Source: Allobacillus salarius (GTDB lineage Bacteria > Bacillota > Bacilli > Bacillales > Alkalibacillaceae). Taken from it: DNA of 64,000 nucleotides. A model generated the notes under the pieces. It had not been told where the DNA came from. It worked only from the letters and a program-made list of their open reading frames with translations, and searched no databases. The stretch lies in NCBI RefSeq assembly GCF_007559425.1, contig NZ_VMHE01000001.1, positions 62,001 to 126,000 on the forward strand, read 5' to 3'. The position numbers and the translations under genes are program-made. Shown here one piece after another: positions 1 through 8,967 of the stretch. The first letter of the stretch is position 1. Each line of letters begins with the position of its first letter.

Positions 1-248
1 ACCAACAAGCGATTGCAAATAAGATATTGAAGGAAATGGACCGTGGCGTGACACTCTTACATGGAAGTGGAAGTTACACAGGTGAAGCTAAACGAGTTAT
101 TTACTGTGTTGTCGGACGAAACGAGATCATTCGATTGAAAAATTTAATTAACGAAGTTGACCCACATGCCTTCGTTTCCATGATGACTGTCCACGATGTT
201 CTCGGAGAAGGATTCACATTGGATGAAAATAAGAATCCGATTGATTAA
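1..248 (+). CDS. YitT family (DUF2179) membrane protein, C-terminal part only
   Basis: This is the 3' end of a plus-strand gene cut by the window edge; the open frame runs back to base 3 without a stop. The visible ~82 residues form a soluble C-terminal domain typical of YitT/YpjC proteins (DUF2179), with the conserved GVTLLHGSGSYTG stretch and the ending VHDVLGEGF. The N-terminal membrane part lies outside the window. In B. subtilis ypjC sits beside ypjB/ypjA, which fits the neighbours here. The function of the family is unknown; family assignment is firm, the exact orthologue less so. Confidence 0.85.
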   Translation, partial: QQAIANKILKEMDRGVTLLHGSGSYTGEAKRVIYCVVGRNEIIRLKNLINEVDPHAFVSMMTVHDVLGEGFTLDENKNPID

Positions 249-260
249 TGATTTCAATAT

Positions 261-293
261 CTGAATGAAGATGCGTACCGCGTTCTCATTCAG
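261..293 (+). other. Imperfect hairpin after the YitT-family gene
   Basis: An 8-bp inverted repeat (CTGAATGA / TCATTCAG) with a 17-base loop starts 12 bases after the YitT-family stop. The tail is T-rich but has no continuous T run, so it is at best a weak terminator. Confidence 0.35.
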
Positions 294-366
294 GCATTTA
301 TTTATAATTTGAGTTTGAATCGTAAGATAATATTAGTTCTCTTCTGCATTTGTGTCTCCATAAAAT

Positions 367-402
367 AAAGGCATACTAGAATCTTTTTTCTAGTATGCCT
401 TT
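367..402. terminator. Bidirectional terminator between YitT-family gene and yugP
   Basis: A near-perfect stem AAAGGCATACTAGAA / TTCTAGTATGCCTTT with a short T-rich loop, flanked by A-rich and T-rich sides. It lies between two genes pointing at each other, so it can end transcription from both sides. Confidence 0.8.
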
Positions 403-432
403 TATGATGATTTATTTTCTTTGATCAAACGC

Positions 433-1113
433 TTAGTTATTACTGTTCAAATATAACAATACAAAACGTAGAAGCTCCATAACTGCTACTGCTGCTGCAG
501 CAACATATGTTAAAGCTGCGGCATTCAATACTTTCTTCGTTTCGCGGTGCTCACTACTTGTCACGACACCTGTAGATACAAGTTGATTCATTGCACGATT
601 AGATGCATCGAATTCAACAGGTAATGTAACCAATTGAAACAGTACAGCAAAAGTCATTAGGAAAATTCCAGCTAAATAAAGTCCATTTGCTTGCAGAAAA
701 ATTCCACCTAGAATTAAAAAGTACGCCATATTAGAACCCAAACTTGCCATTGGGACTAAAGCTGTTCTAAACCGCAGGAATGCGTAATCTTGCGCATGTT
801 GGATAGCATGTCCTACCTCGTGAGCTGCAATGGCTGCAGCAGCTTGTGAAGGGCGATGATAGTTGTCTGATGATAAACGAACCACTTTTTGTCGTGGATC
901 ATAGTGATCAGATAGAAAACCCTTCGTTTCCTCAACACGTACATCATACAAGCCGTTATCTTGCAAAATCTTTAAAGCGACATCTCTCCCAGTCATGCCA
1001 GAAGAATTGTGGATTTTTGAATACTTTTGATATGTTTTCTTCACTCGACTACTTGCCCATAAGGGTAGTAAGAGCAATATTCCAAAGTAAATTAACATTG
1101 ATCCGATTGTCAT
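433..1113 (-). CDS. yugP: YugP-type zinc metallopeptidase, membrane anchored
   Basis: A 226-residue neutral zinc metallopeptidase of the YugP family (Pfam Zn_peptidase_2). The N-terminus is a membrane segment (about residues 5-20). HEVGH at residues 98-102 is the HEXXH zinc-binding and catalytic motif. Two or three more hydrophobic segments follow (about 120-165 and the C-terminus). The ATG has a good GGAGG site 7 bases upstream. It is convergent with the YitT-family gene and followed by a terminator. The substrate is unknown; the family is thought to act on membrane or secreted proteins. In B. subtilis yugP is elsewhere, so its place here is not ancestral B. subtilis order. Confidence 0.9.
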   Translation of the reverse strand: MTIGSMLIYFGILLLLPLWASSRVKKTYQKYSKIHNSSGMTGRDVALKILQDNGLYDVRVEETKGFLSDHYDPRQKVVRLSSDNYHRPSQAAAAIAAHEVGHAIQHAQDYAFLRFRTALVPMASLGSNMAYFLILGGIFLQANGLYLAGIFLMTFAVLFQLVTLPVEFDASNRAMNQLVSTGVVTSSEHRETKKVLNAAALTYVAAAAVAVMELLRFVLLYLNSNN

Positions 1114-1153
1114 GGTCGTTCCTCCTATATTTTTCTTTCTCTATAGGTCAATT

Positions 1154-1342
1154 TTAGTCAAATTCATCGTCGTTTTCAACATTTTTGCTTTCTTGCGTCT
1201 GTTTGTATTTTCTCCATGAAACATAAATTAATGAACTGATTACAATGGTAAAAATAACGGCTACGATTAACAAGAAATGACTCCAACTTGGTGTTCTGCT
1301 CATGACGAAAAAAGAACCAATAAGATGCCAATTATAACCCAC
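1154..1342 (-). CDS. Short single-span membrane protein resembling the C-terminal end of YpjB
   Basis: A 62-codon frame with a GTG start preceded by AGAGGGG nine bases upstream. The protein has one membrane span (about residues 20-43) followed by YVSWRKYK and an acidic tail. From memory, the sporulation protein YpjB (about 260 aa) ends with a similar span and a WRKYK-like tail, and ypjB lies in this place next to ypjA in B. subtilis. The extracytoplasmic N-terminal domain of YpjB is missing, and the space up to ypjA (about 40 bases) cannot hold it. It is either a degenerate ypjB or a short functional derivative. Without that context it would be a plain hypothetical membrane peptide. Confidence 0.5.
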   Translation of the reverse strand: MGYNWHLIGSFFVMSRTPSWSHFLLIVAVIFTIVISSLIYVSWRKYKQTQESKNVENDDEFD

Positions 1343-1384
1343 TCAGCTCAACCCCTCTATAAAGGCTTTACTCATCTTATGCGC

Positions 1385-1969
1385 TTAGAGGGTTAACTTA
1401 GAACGAGGGGATTTAATGCCATAGCGGTAGACAAGCCATATTGAAAGGATACTTAACCAAAAAGTAAAATACCCAACGTGATTTATCGAATCAGTTAATT
1501 GATGATAGATAGGCATCATGCCATACACATAATCAATGACATCATTGTGTAACGTCCATATCGCTGCAACAACTAAATGTTTCATTTCGATTCGATAAAA
1601 CTTTGCATAGAGGAGACCTTGAACAGCCATAGCTCCATGTGAAAGCACCAACATCATTCCTGTTGGGGATATCGATGACAATTGAATGAACGTCAAACCA
1701 TTCATTACAACAGCCCACACGCCGTATTTAAATAAAGTCAGCATAGCTAAAGCTTCTATGTACTTAAAATTTCGACCTAGCAAGAAGCCAATTAGAACAA
1801 TAACAAAAAACAGAGATGCTGTAGGAGAATCAGGAACAAATGGGATAAAGATTGGTGGTGTTATTTCTAGCTGCCAACCATACCAAATATAACCATAGAT
1901 CGTTCCTAAGATGTTGATGATTAATAAGAGTATAAGAAACGTTCGGTTCATTAATAAGTAGTTCAACAT
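1385..1969 (-). CDS. ypjA: YpjA, DUF1405 integral membrane protein
   Basis: A multi-span membrane protein of the DUF1405/YpjA family, about 194 residues from the ATG at 1969 (MLNYLL). A GTG at 1987 would add six residues but has no ribosome-binding site; the ATG has only a weak GGTTGA upstream, so the start is uncertain. Six hydrophobic segments are visible, with the family's conserved GTIYGYIWYGWQL near the N-terminus. It lies directly after the qcr operon, as in B. subtilis, but the qcr terminator separates them, so expression may depend on read-through or on its own promoter. No biochemical function is known. Confidence 0.85.
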   Translation of the reverse strand: MLNYLLMNRTFLILLLIINILGTIYGYIWYGWQLEITPPIFIPFVPDSPTASLFFVIVLIGFLLGRNFKYIEALAMLTLFKYGVWAVVMNGLTFIQLSSISPTGMMLVLSHGAMAVQGLLYAKFYRIEMKHLVVAAIWTLHNDVIDYVYGMMPIYHQLTDSINHVGYFTFWLSILSIWLVYRYGIKSPRSKLTL

Positions 1970-2006
1970 ATAATCTTCAACCCGCACTTTCTTGTATGTT
2001 CATGTG

Positions 2007-2045
2007 AAAAAAACCGACAAAATCAGTTAATCGATTTTGCCGGTC
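2007..2045 (-). terminator. Rho-independent terminator of the qcr operon
   Basis: On the minus strand the stem ACCGGCAAAATC pairs with GATTTTGTCGGT (one G-T pair) over an 8-base loop, followed by seven T. It begins 27 bases past the qcrC stop. Confidence 0.85.
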
Positions 2046-2071
2046 TACATTCAATAAATTATATCACATTA

Positions 2072-2911
2072 TTATTCAGCGGAATCTTCACCTTCGCTGC
2101 TATCTTCAGAGTCGGAACCTTCTCCTTCTCCTTCCGCAGCTTCACCACCGGAAGCTGTCATGATAAAGTCAGCTAGTTGGTTTAATTCTTCATCTGAACC
2201 AGTAAACATGTCAGCAGGCATCTCACCGATACCGTTCTGTGCAATATCTTTAATTGCAGCAGCATCGTAAGGAAGGTCCACTAGATCTGGAGCCATTCCA
2301 GGGACACCTTGCAAACTGTCACCGTGACAGCTCATACAGTTATTTGCATATACTTCATAACCTGCATGATCTTTGTCTACTTCAACTTCAGTCATATTTG
2401 ACACAGAGTATTCTGCACGCTCTTCCCAGTTAACTGCAGAAGCAGATTCATACGTTAACCAGAAAACGGAAACAACCGCTAATAGCATAAGAATAACTGC
2501 AATTGGTCGCTGTGTTGGACGACGGCCAGGCTTGCTATCTAGGAAAGGTGCTAACAATAGTGCACCGAAAGCTAGTCCTGGAATACCAATCGTACCAATT
2601 ACCACATATTCTGCAGCCGCAAACTCATATTTCAACAATTCATATAAGAATAAGAAATACCAGTCAGGCAACGGAATATAACCAGATGTATTTGGGTCTG
2701 CTTTAATCTCTAAAGGAGATGGGTGAGCAGCAACCAAGCATAGAAAACCAATTAGGAATACAGCACCTACTAACCATTCTTTTAATAGAAAGTTTGGCCA
2801 AAACGGTTCTGTCCTACCAGGATATTCTGAATAGTCTTTTGGAATGGTTTGCTTTGGTCCCACTTTAATACGGGAATCGCCAACAAACTTCATACCTTTA
2901 CCTTTTTGCAC
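2072..2911 (-). CDS. qcrC: Menaquinol:cytochrome c reductase, cytochrome b/c subunit QcrC
   Basis: The third subunit of the Bacillus-type bc complex, fusing the subunit IV-like C-terminal part of cytochrome b with a cytochrome c domain. Membrane segments lie at about residues 43-62, 100-123 and 134-153. The haem c motif CMSCH is at 192-196 and a candidate methionine ligand is in MPADMF near 231-236. The GTG start has AAGGAGG seven bases upstream. After the cytochrome fold comes an unusual tail (about 256-279) made almost only of Glu, Asp, Ser and Gly, giving 279 residues against about 255 in B. subtilis. Last gene of qcrABC. Confidence 0.97.
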   Translation of the reverse strand: MQKGKGMKFVGDSRIKVGPKQTIPKDYSEYPGRTEPFWPNFLLKEWLVGAVFLIGFLCLVAAHPSPLEIKADPNTSGYIPLPDWYFLFLYELLKYEFAAAEYVVIGTIGIPGLAFGALLLAPFLDSKPGRRPTQRPIAVILMLLAVVSVFWLTYESASAVNWEERAEYSVSNMTEVEVDKDHAGYEVYANNCMSCHGDSLQGVPGMAPDLVDLPYDAAAIKDIAQNGIGEMPADMFTGSDEELNQLADFIMTASGGEAAEGEGEGSDSEDSSEGEDSAE

Positions 2912-2946
2912 AGTGTTCCCTCCTTTTTGTATTCACTAAATAAAAC

Positions 2947-3621
2947 TTATAGTGGTCCGCTGATTCCTTGACGACGAATCATGATAAAGTGTGCTGCTAA
3001 TAAACCGAATAAGACAGCAGGTAAGAAGAATACATGAATCGCAAAGAATCTGGTCAGGGTCTGTGCACCAACAATCGTAGGATCACCAGCTAGAAGTGTT
3101 TTAATCTCAGTTCCTATAAATGGTACACTTTCAGCAATTTCCAGTCCAACTTGTGTAGCGAAAAATGCTTTGTTGTCCCATGGTAATAGGTAACCAGTAA
3201 ACCCTAAACCTAAAATTACAAAGAATAATAATACCCCAACAACCCAGTTCAATTCACGAGGTTTCTTGTAAGCACCTTGGAAAAACACACGCAGTGTATG
3301 TAAGAAAATCATAACGATTACTACACTGGCTCCCCAGTGGTGCATTCCTCGAACAATTTGTCCGTGAGCAACTTCTGTTTGTAAGTATCGAACAGATTCC
3401 CAAGCATTTTCAATATCCGGTACATAGTACATTGTCAAAAACATACCAGATAGAATTTGAATGACGACAACGAAAAACGTTAATCCACCAAAACAATAAA
3501 CAAAAGCTGAGAAATGGTGGGCTGGGTTTACGTGCTCAGGAACTTCGTGATCGGCAATATCACGCCAGATTGGCGTTACATCCAATCGTTCATCAATCCA
3601 GTCATAAATTTTGTTTAACAC
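2947..3621 (-). CDS. qcrB: Menaquinol:cytochrome c reductase, cytochrome b6 subunit QcrB
   Basis: A 224-residue cytochrome b6-type subunit, very close to B. subtilis QcrB. It carries two b haems in a four-helix bundle and oxidises menaquinol. Cys43 (VYCFGG), the residue reported to bind the extra haem covalently in Bacillus, is present, as are the HHWGAS and AIHVFF histidine regions and the ending RRQGISGPL. The GTG start has a strong AGGGGGG site. The gap to qcrA is 3 bases, indicating translational coupling. Confidence 0.98.
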   Translation of the reverse strand: MLNKIYDWIDERLDVTPIWRDIADHEVPEHVNPAHHFSAFVYCFGGLTFFVVVIQILSGMFLTMYYVPDIENAWESVRYLQTEVAHGQIVRGMHHWGASVVIVMIFLHTLRVFFQGAYKKPRELNWVVGVLLFFVILGLGFTGYLLPWDNKAFFATQVGLEIAESVPFIGTEIKTLLAGDPTIVGAQTLTRFFAIHVFFLPAVLFGLLAAHFIMIRRQGISGPL

Positions 3622-3624
3622 GTA

Positions 3625-4134
3625 TTATGCCCCCCCTCTTGCATGCGTTTCTGGACTTAGATACAGCTTTCCTTCTTCAACCTTAAACGTATACTCATGT
3701 AATGGTTCAGTTGGAGGAGTACCTGCAATGTTTTCTCCTTCAGCGTTGTAACGACCATCATGACAAGGACAGAAAAATTCATCTTCCTTTTCTGTTGCCC
3801 AGTCAACTGTACAACCCAAGTGCGTACATACTGGTGATAAAGCTAGAATATCACCGTTACTGTCATAAAATACGAAAGCATTTTTTTCAACTTTCGATTC
3901 ATACCAACCATCTGTTTGATCGACTTGGAATGAGACTTTCTGTGGTGTTTCTGTGATTTCATCTACGTCCAAAACGTAAACAAAGTCACCAGATTTCTCA
4001 CCTTTCAATAGTGGGTCTACTGCAAATCCAACCATTGGCGCGATTAATGCAGCACCCATAAAGCCACCAACACCTGTTAAGGTATAGTTCAAAAATTGTC
4101 GACGAGAAACTTGGTTGTTCTTTTTATTGCTCAT
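3625..4134 (-). CDS. qcrA: Menaquinol:cytochrome c reductase, Rieske iron-sulfur subunit QcrA
   Basis: A 169-residue Rieske [2Fe-2S] protein. The N-terminus has a twin-arginine signal (SRRQFL at 10-15) followed by a hydrophobic anchor, so the protein is exported folded by Tat. The cluster motifs are CTHLGC (103-108) and CPCH (122-125). It passes electrons from menaquinol to the cytochrome c part of QcrC. First gene of the qcr operon, with a run of six G as the ribosome-binding site and its own sigma-A promoter. Confidence 0.98.
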   Translation of the reverse strand: MSNKKNNQVSRRQFLNYTLTGVGGFMGAALIAPMVGFAVDPLLKGEKSGDFVYVLDVDEITETPQKVSFQVDQTDGWYESKVEKNAFVFYDSNGDILALSPVCTHLGCTVDWATEKEDEFFCPCHDGRYNAEGENIAGTPPTEPLHEYTFKVEEGKLYLSPETHARGGA

Positions 4135-4205
4135 TCTTTTCCCCCCTCTACCATCTGATGCAACGCATAGGGTCTTTCGAAACGATTATTTATTAGGACA
4201 ATACA

Positions 4206-4234
4206 ATGATAGCGTATCCCTTCATTACGGTCAA
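4206..4234 (-). promoter_or_regulatory. Sigma-A promoter of qcrABC
   Basis: TTGACC and TATCAT separated by 17 bases, 72 bases upstream of the qcrA start. This is the best sigma-A match read in the window. It separates qcrABC from the upstream ypiABF genes. Confidence 0.75.
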
Positions 4235-4267
4235 TAAAAATCCTATTTCGACGAAAATTTTTCAAAA

Positions 4268-4729
4268 TTAAGACCAACTTTCTTTGATTAATTCTTCGAT
4301 ATCGATAATTTGAGAGCGAATGACTTCACGAACCTCATTTGATTGAAGATTGCCACTTTTGATTGCAGGAAGCCAAACTAATTCACCTTCTATGGAGCTT
4401 GACTGTTTTCGCCATTGTTTATCGAATGTTAATAGGAACACTTCGTTGAAAGGTTGTTTCTTCACTTCTTGGATAACATGATTAATGCGTTCAATTTCAT
4501 TATCAATCAAACTATTTTTTAAATAAGTATAGACTGGAAATAGAAATATTCTACCTTTCAATCGTTGTTCGAGTTGATGAGAGTATAAATTCATTAGCTC
4601 TTGTTGAAACGACGTCAGAACCATTTCTTGATCATCATGAATGGCATAAGGGACTAATGGAATGATTGCTGTATCGATATATTCCTTTTCTTGGATATAC
4701 ATTTTTATATCTTGTTCAATATATTTCAT
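4268..4729 (-). CDS. ypiF: YpiF, DUF2487 protein
   Basis: A 153-residue soluble protein of the DUF2487/YpiF family, found just upstream of qcrA in Bacillus. No membrane span, signal or catalytic motif is visible. A strong GGAGG-type site precedes the ATG, and the gap to ypiB is 15 bases, so ypiA-ypiB-ypiF form one unit. Function unknown; the constant link to qcr suggests, but does not prove, a role in assembling or controlling the bc complex. Confidence 0.85.
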   Translation of the reverse strand: MKYIEQDIKMYIQEKEYIDTAIIPLVPYAIHDDQEMVLTSFQQELMNLYSHQLEQRLKGRIFLFPVYTYLKNSLIDNEIERINHVIQEVKKQPFNEVFLLTFDKQWRKQSSSIEGELVWLPAIKSGNLQSNEVREVIRSQIIDIEELIKESWS

Positions 4730-4744
4730 TTTATACTTCCCTCC

Positions 4745-5293
4745 TTATTCAGAGTGTTCTTTGTCAAGATTATTCAATAACTTGCTCCATTTCAAAAAAG
4801 CTTCTTCATCACCTTGGTCTAACGCTTCATTTATTCTCTTTTGCAATGATTTTTTTTCATTTTCTCGAGATGTCTCTTCTAAAAATTTTTCGATCGCATT
4901 ATAATCCTTTTTTTCCAAGTAATAATCGTCGGGTAAATATGGATTCTCTTCTAGTACATCTGCATATTCAGCCGATTGCCGGACGTCTTCATATATAAAT
5001 TCAATAAACAACTCTTGATCTTGATTTAAACGAATATCATGAAATGCTTTATCGACATCTGTCGTCACAATATGCTCTTTATAAAAACGGAATGGTCTAC
5101 TTTCTTCTTCTTCCGTCGAAACAATGATGCTTCGTGGTGTCAAGTGAGCTTCATAGATAAAATGAATACCGTTAAGTAATTGTTCTCTTTTTAAAATATA
5201 CTGAAGTAACCACACGACTTCCCTTTGCTCAGGGGGATGTGTGGTTAGGAACCATTCAATAAAAGCCTTTTTTCGCTCAGAAGGCACTTGCAT
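4745..5293 (-). CDS. ypiB: YpiB, UPF0302 family protein
   Basis: A 182-residue cytosolic protein of the UPF0302 (YpiB) family, rich in acidic residues and predicted helices, with a C-terminal charged coiled part. The N-terminal KKAFIEWFL stretch is typical. It follows ypiA by 16 bases and precedes ypiF by 15, as in B. subtilis. Its role is not established. Confidence 0.88.
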   Translation of the reverse strand: MQVPSERKKAFIEWFLTTHPPEQREVVWLLQYILKREQLLNGIHFIYEAHLTPRSIIVSTEEEESRPFRFYKEHIVTTDVDKAFHDIRLNQDQELFIEFIYEDVRQSAEYADVLEENPYLPDDYYLEKKDYNAIEKFLEETSRENEKKSLQKRINEALDQGDEEAFLKWSKLLNNLDKEHSE

Positions 5294-5309
5294 TTCTTTA
5301 CACCTGCCT

Positions 5310-6563
5310 TTATTCGTTAGTCAATCGACTGACAAAATCACTAACTTCTTCATCTTCAGGTCGGAATGTCAAATAAGCTTCCAACAAGGATAGGCTTTGT
5401 TCCCGGTTACCTTCTTCATTCATAAAGTAACCATATTCTTTCAGAAAGTCTGGCTGCTCTTTAAATGAAGGATAAGCCTTTTCGTAAGCTTGCTTAGCTT
5501 GGTCAAACAATTCCAATTCGATCGAAACTTGAGCCTTTCTCCATAGGAGGATGTCTGGGTAAGCTTCATAACTTAAAAGCTCATCCAACAAGTCGTTGGC
5601 CGCTTCATAGTCCAAATCATCTTCATACAGTTCAAGTAGTCGCTCAGCAGCTTCTTCAAATCCAGGATCTAATGAAAGGGATTGTTTTAAATAAGATTCT
5701 GCATCTTTACGATTCCCTAGCTCAACAGCGTACTCGGCTGCCAGTAAGTACAATTCGTTGTTGAATTCATCTTTTTGAATGCCTTGCTCTAATGCTTCAA
5801 AAGCTTCCTGAACAGCTCCTTCCTCATGTAAGGAAGTTGCCAACAATGGATATACACTTGTATAATCCTGGTCGATTTCGAGCAATTTTCGCCACGCTTC
5901 AATCGCTACTTGATATCTTTCCAATTGATACGCGGTATATCCATATTTGAATAGTTGATCTGGATGATCTAAAGTAATCATTTCATAATATCGTAACGCT
6001 TCTTCCCAATTACCTAATGATGAGAGTGATTCAGCAAGCCGTTCTTTCACATTGACGATAGATACCTCTTCTTCCATCCGTTCAATTCGTTCATAATATG
6101 GTATCGCTTTTTGAAATTCTCCATTTGAAAAAGCCAATTCAGCCAATGCTAAATCAATAATCGGTTCGTTTGGTGAAATATCTTTTGCTTCTAGCAATTT
6201 TTGTTCCGATACTTCAAATAAACCTTGTGTTTGATATAAATCGGCTAGTTGAACTAACGCCGGTACATAAGCTTCTTCTTCAGGACGAATCGTTTCCATT
6301 AATTCGATGACTTTCTCGTCATCCCCAATATCCGTATATATTTCGGCCAGTAGTAATTTAATGTGTGAGTCTTCAGGGTAAAGCAATAACATATCTTCAT
6401 AGATTGCAATTGCATCATTCATTAATCCCCAATCTTGAAAAAGTTGGGCAATCTCAATTCGTTCATCTTCTCCAGCGCTCCGTTGGTATTCTTGTAAGAG
6501 TTGGATGGCGTCATTTATTTTATCTTGGTCTTTCAATTGAAGTGCCTGATTAATAATATCCAT
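5310..6563 (-). CDS. ypiA: YpiA, tetratricopeptide repeat protein
   Basis: A 417-residue TPR protein. The start is taken at MDIINQ (6563), which has AAAGGTGG nine bases upstream; an in-frame ATG eight codons earlier has no such site. The whole length is made of about ten helix-turn-helix repeats with the Ala/Leu/Tyr spacing of TPRs. It is most likely an adaptor for protein-protein contacts. It lies between aroA and ypiB as in B. subtilis. Partner and function unknown. Confidence 0.88.
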   Translation of the reverse strand: MDIINQALQLKDQDKINDAIQLLQEYQRSAGEDERIEIAQLFQDWGLMNDAIAIYEDMLLLYPEDSHIKLLLAEIYTDIGDDEKVIELMETIRPEEEAYVPALVQLADLYQTQGLFEVSEQKLLEAKDISPNEPIIDLALAELAFSNGEFQKAIPYYERIERMEEEVSIVNVKERLAESLSSLGNWEEALRYYEMITLDHPDQLFKYGYTAYQLERYQVAIEAWRKLLEIDQDYTSVYPLLATSLHEEGAVQEAFEALEQGIQKDEFNNELYLLAAEYAVELGNRKDAESYLKQSLSLDPGFEEAAERLLELYEDDLDYEAANDLLDELLSYEAYPDILLWRKAQVSIELELFDQAKQAYEKAYPSFKEQPDFLKEYGYFMNEEGNREQSLSLLEAYLTFRPEDEEVSDFVSRLTNE

Positions 6564-6607
6564 TATCTTCGGCCACCTTTCTTTCATTCTTTTGGAGAAT
6601 GTATCGG

Positions 6608-7876
6608 TTATATGAATTCATTCAACTGTTCAAAGAAATTAGGGTATGAGATTTTAACACAGTCTTGATCATCAACCGTTACGTCACCACTCGTAATTAA
6701 CGAAGCAATCATTGCTGTCATGGCAATTCGGTGGTCGTGAAATGTTTTGACCACTCCACCATGCAATCGAGTCCGTCCCTGTATGACCATTCCATCATCC
6801 TTCATCTGAATATCTGCCCCGAGTTCTTCTAAACCAAGTACAGTCGCTTTTATGCGGTCCGTTTCTTTAAATCGTAACTCTTCTAAATGATGAAAGTGAG
6901 ACGTACCTTCAGCCTGTGTTGCGACTAAAGCCAAAATAGGGATTTCATCAATGAGTGTTGGTATTTCATCAATTTCTAATGACGTTGCATTTAATGTCGA
7001 GTATCGAACAATAATTGTTCCGACTGGTTCGTTCATCGCATCTAACTTTTCTATGATTTCGATGGATGCCCCCATTCGCTTCAATACGTTCAGAAAACCG
7101 ATTCTCGTTGGGTTAAGACCAACATGTTCAATGGTCAATTCACTTCCTGGAGTAATGACTGCAGCTGCAATCCAATAAGCTGCTGATGAAAAGTCTCCAG
7201 GTACCTCGATGTTTTTTGCATGTAGCACTTGGTTTTCTCTTAATGTAATTGTACCATTTTTATCCTCGATATGAATTCCGTAGGCTTCAAGCATACGTTC
7301 AGTATGATCTCTGGATTTCGTTTGTTCAGTCACCGATACATGAACTTGTCCAGTTAGCGCTGCTAAGAGAACAGCTGATTTTACTTGGGCGCTAGCGACG
7401 GGCATTTCATAATCAATTTGCTTCAGCCTGCCTCCTTCGATCGTCATAGGTAGGTGGCCATCCCGTTGCAAAAATTTAAACTTTGCGCCCATCATTGAAA
7501 GTGGTTCAGTCACACGTTTCATCGGCCTACTTGATAAAGAAGAATCACCTTTTATTACTGTGCTAAAAGGCATGGCTGACAAAACACCCGCTAACAATCT
7601 GGCGGTTGTCCCTGAATTTCCGAGATCAATAGCGTTTTTAGCTGGTAAAAATTTTGAGGGTCCTTCACTTTCAACGATGACTTGCTGATTGCGTTTAGTA
7701 ATTTGTACCCCCATCTCCTGAAAAGCATCCAGTGTACGTAAACAATCTTCCGAAAACAAGAAATTATCAATCACTGTCTTCCCTGTCGATAAGCTTGCTA
7801 AAATTGCAGCTCGGTGAGATATTGATTTGTCACCTGGAACGATGAGTGTTCCGTTAATACCGTTCATTTGAGCCAA
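6608..7876 (-). CDS. aroA: 5-enolpyruvylshikimate-3-phosphate synthase
   Basis: EPSP synthase (named aroE in B. subtilis), sixth step of the shikimate pathway: shikimate-3-phosphate plus phosphoenolpyruvate gives EPSP. The sequence has PGDKSISHR near the N-terminus, the LGNSGTTARLL loop, and the late RFKETDRI motif. The TTG start at 7876 has AGGGTGA six bases upstream; the ATG nine bases later overlaps the aroB stop but is too far from that site. It overlaps aroB by 13 bases. In B. subtilis aroH-trp-hisC-tyrA lie between these two genes; here they are absent. Confidence 0.97.
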   Translation of the reverse strand: MAQMNGINGTLIVPGDKSISHRAAILASLSTGKTVIDNFLFSEDCLRTLDAFQEMGVQITKRNQQVIVESEGPSKFLPAKNAIDLGNSGTTARLLAGVLSAMPFSTVIKGDSSLSSRPMKRVTEPLSMMGAKFKFLQRDGHLPMTIEGGRLKQIDYEMPVASAQVKSAVLLAALTGQVHVSVTEQTKSRDHTERMLEAYGIHIEDKNGTITLRENQVLHAKNIEVPGDFSSAAYWIAAAVITPGSELTIEHVGLNPTRIGFLNVLKRMGASIEIIEKLDAMNEPVGTIIVRYSTLNATSLEIDEIPTLIDEIPILALVATQAEGTSHFHHLEELRFKETDRIKATVLGLEELGADIQMKDDGMVIQGRTRLHGGVVKTFHDHRIAMTAMIASLITSGDVTVDDQDCVKISYPNFFEQLNEFI

Positions 7877-8967
7877 TTGAATTCACCCTGATTCCACTTT
7901 GTAATAAATTCATTGAGATAACTTTCCATTGTATAGACGTTGATATTTTGTAAGCATGGACTTCCAATTTGTTTCAAAAGAACAAGCTGCAATTCATCCT
8001 GCGTATTCTTTTTATCAAATTTCATGTTGTTTAGAAGCTCTGCACTTGTAACATCATCTAATTGTAACGGATAATCCATTTGCTTTACCCAATCCATCAG
8101 TCTTTGAAATGAAAATCCTTTCAGATGATTGAACTTCTCGTTCGATAACCATAGAGCAAAGATCATTCCAAGCATCACACATTCACCATGGGTACGCGAA
8201 TTCATATGTGCCGCTTCCAATGCATGGCCAAATGAGTGTCCAAAGTTCAAGAATTTCCGAATACCCGTTTCTTTTTCATCCTTCTCTACAATCTTATTTT
8301 TCACTTGAATCGACTGTACAAGCAAATGTTTAAAATCATTTGAAGAAAGGTCAAAATCCACTTTAATCGAAGACAACAAACTATCATATAACTTCTGGTC
8401 TGCAATTAATCCATGCTTCACCATTTCAGCTAGACCGGAGCGTATTTCTTGCTCGTTAAGCGTTTGAAACATCTCGAGATCAAAAATAACTTGGTGAGGC
8501 GGATAAAAGCTACCGATGATGTTTTTCTTTCCGTCTAAATTAACCGCGACTTTTCCACCGATACTACTATCGTGCGCAAGAATGGTAGTCGGCATTTGAA
8601 TGAACCCAATACCTCTAGCAAAGGTCGCAGCGGCAAAACCCGCTAAATCCCCAACGACTCCGCCGCCTAATGCGAGGATGGCTGATTTTCTTGTTATGCG
8701 TTGATTCAGCAAAAATTGTTGCAAACTTTTATATTGCTCCATCGATTTGGATTGTTCACCTGGCGGAATAACATAAACGTTAACTGGAAAAGATGATTTT
8801 AATTCATGTAAGCAATCATCGAGATAATATTTTTTTACATGTTCATCCGTTACGATGACGAGTTTTTCAATGGATGAATCAAGTAATTCCGCTAATTGAA
8901 AACGTAATCCTGAATCAATGAAAATTTGATAGTCACGGGATTGAGCTCTGACCGAAAGTCCAATCAA
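7864..8967 (-). CDS. aroB: 3-dehydroquinate synthase
   Basis: A 367-residue dehydroquinate synthase, an NAD- and zinc-dependent enzyme that cyclises DAHP in step two of the shikimate pathway. Visible motifs are [11 protein letters not shown] (NAD binding), the Lys-rich [11 protein letters not shown], and the zinc-ligand histidines in [11 protein letters not shown] and THGE. A TTG start overlaps the aroC stop by 4 bases (TTGA), with AAAGGA about ten bases upstream, so translation is coupled. Confidence 0.97.
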   Translation of the reverse strand: MIGLSVRAQSRDYQIFIDSGLRFQLAELLDSSIEKLVIVTDEHVKKYYLDDCLHELKSSFPVNVYVIPPGEQSKSMEQYKSLQQFLLNQRITRKSAILALGGGVVGDLAGFAAATFARGIGFIQMPTTILAHDSSIGGKVAVNLDGKKNIIGSFYPPHQVIFDLEMFQTLNEQEIRSGLAEMVKHGLIADQKLYDSLLSSIKVDFDLSSNDFKHLLVQSIQVKNKIVEKDEKETGIRKFLNFGHSFGHALEAAHMNSRTHGECVMLGMIFALWLSNEKFNHLKGFSFQRLMDWVKQMDYPLQLDDVTSAELLNNMKFDKKNTQDELQLVLLKQIGSPCLQNINVYTMESYLNEFITKWNQGEFNWLK

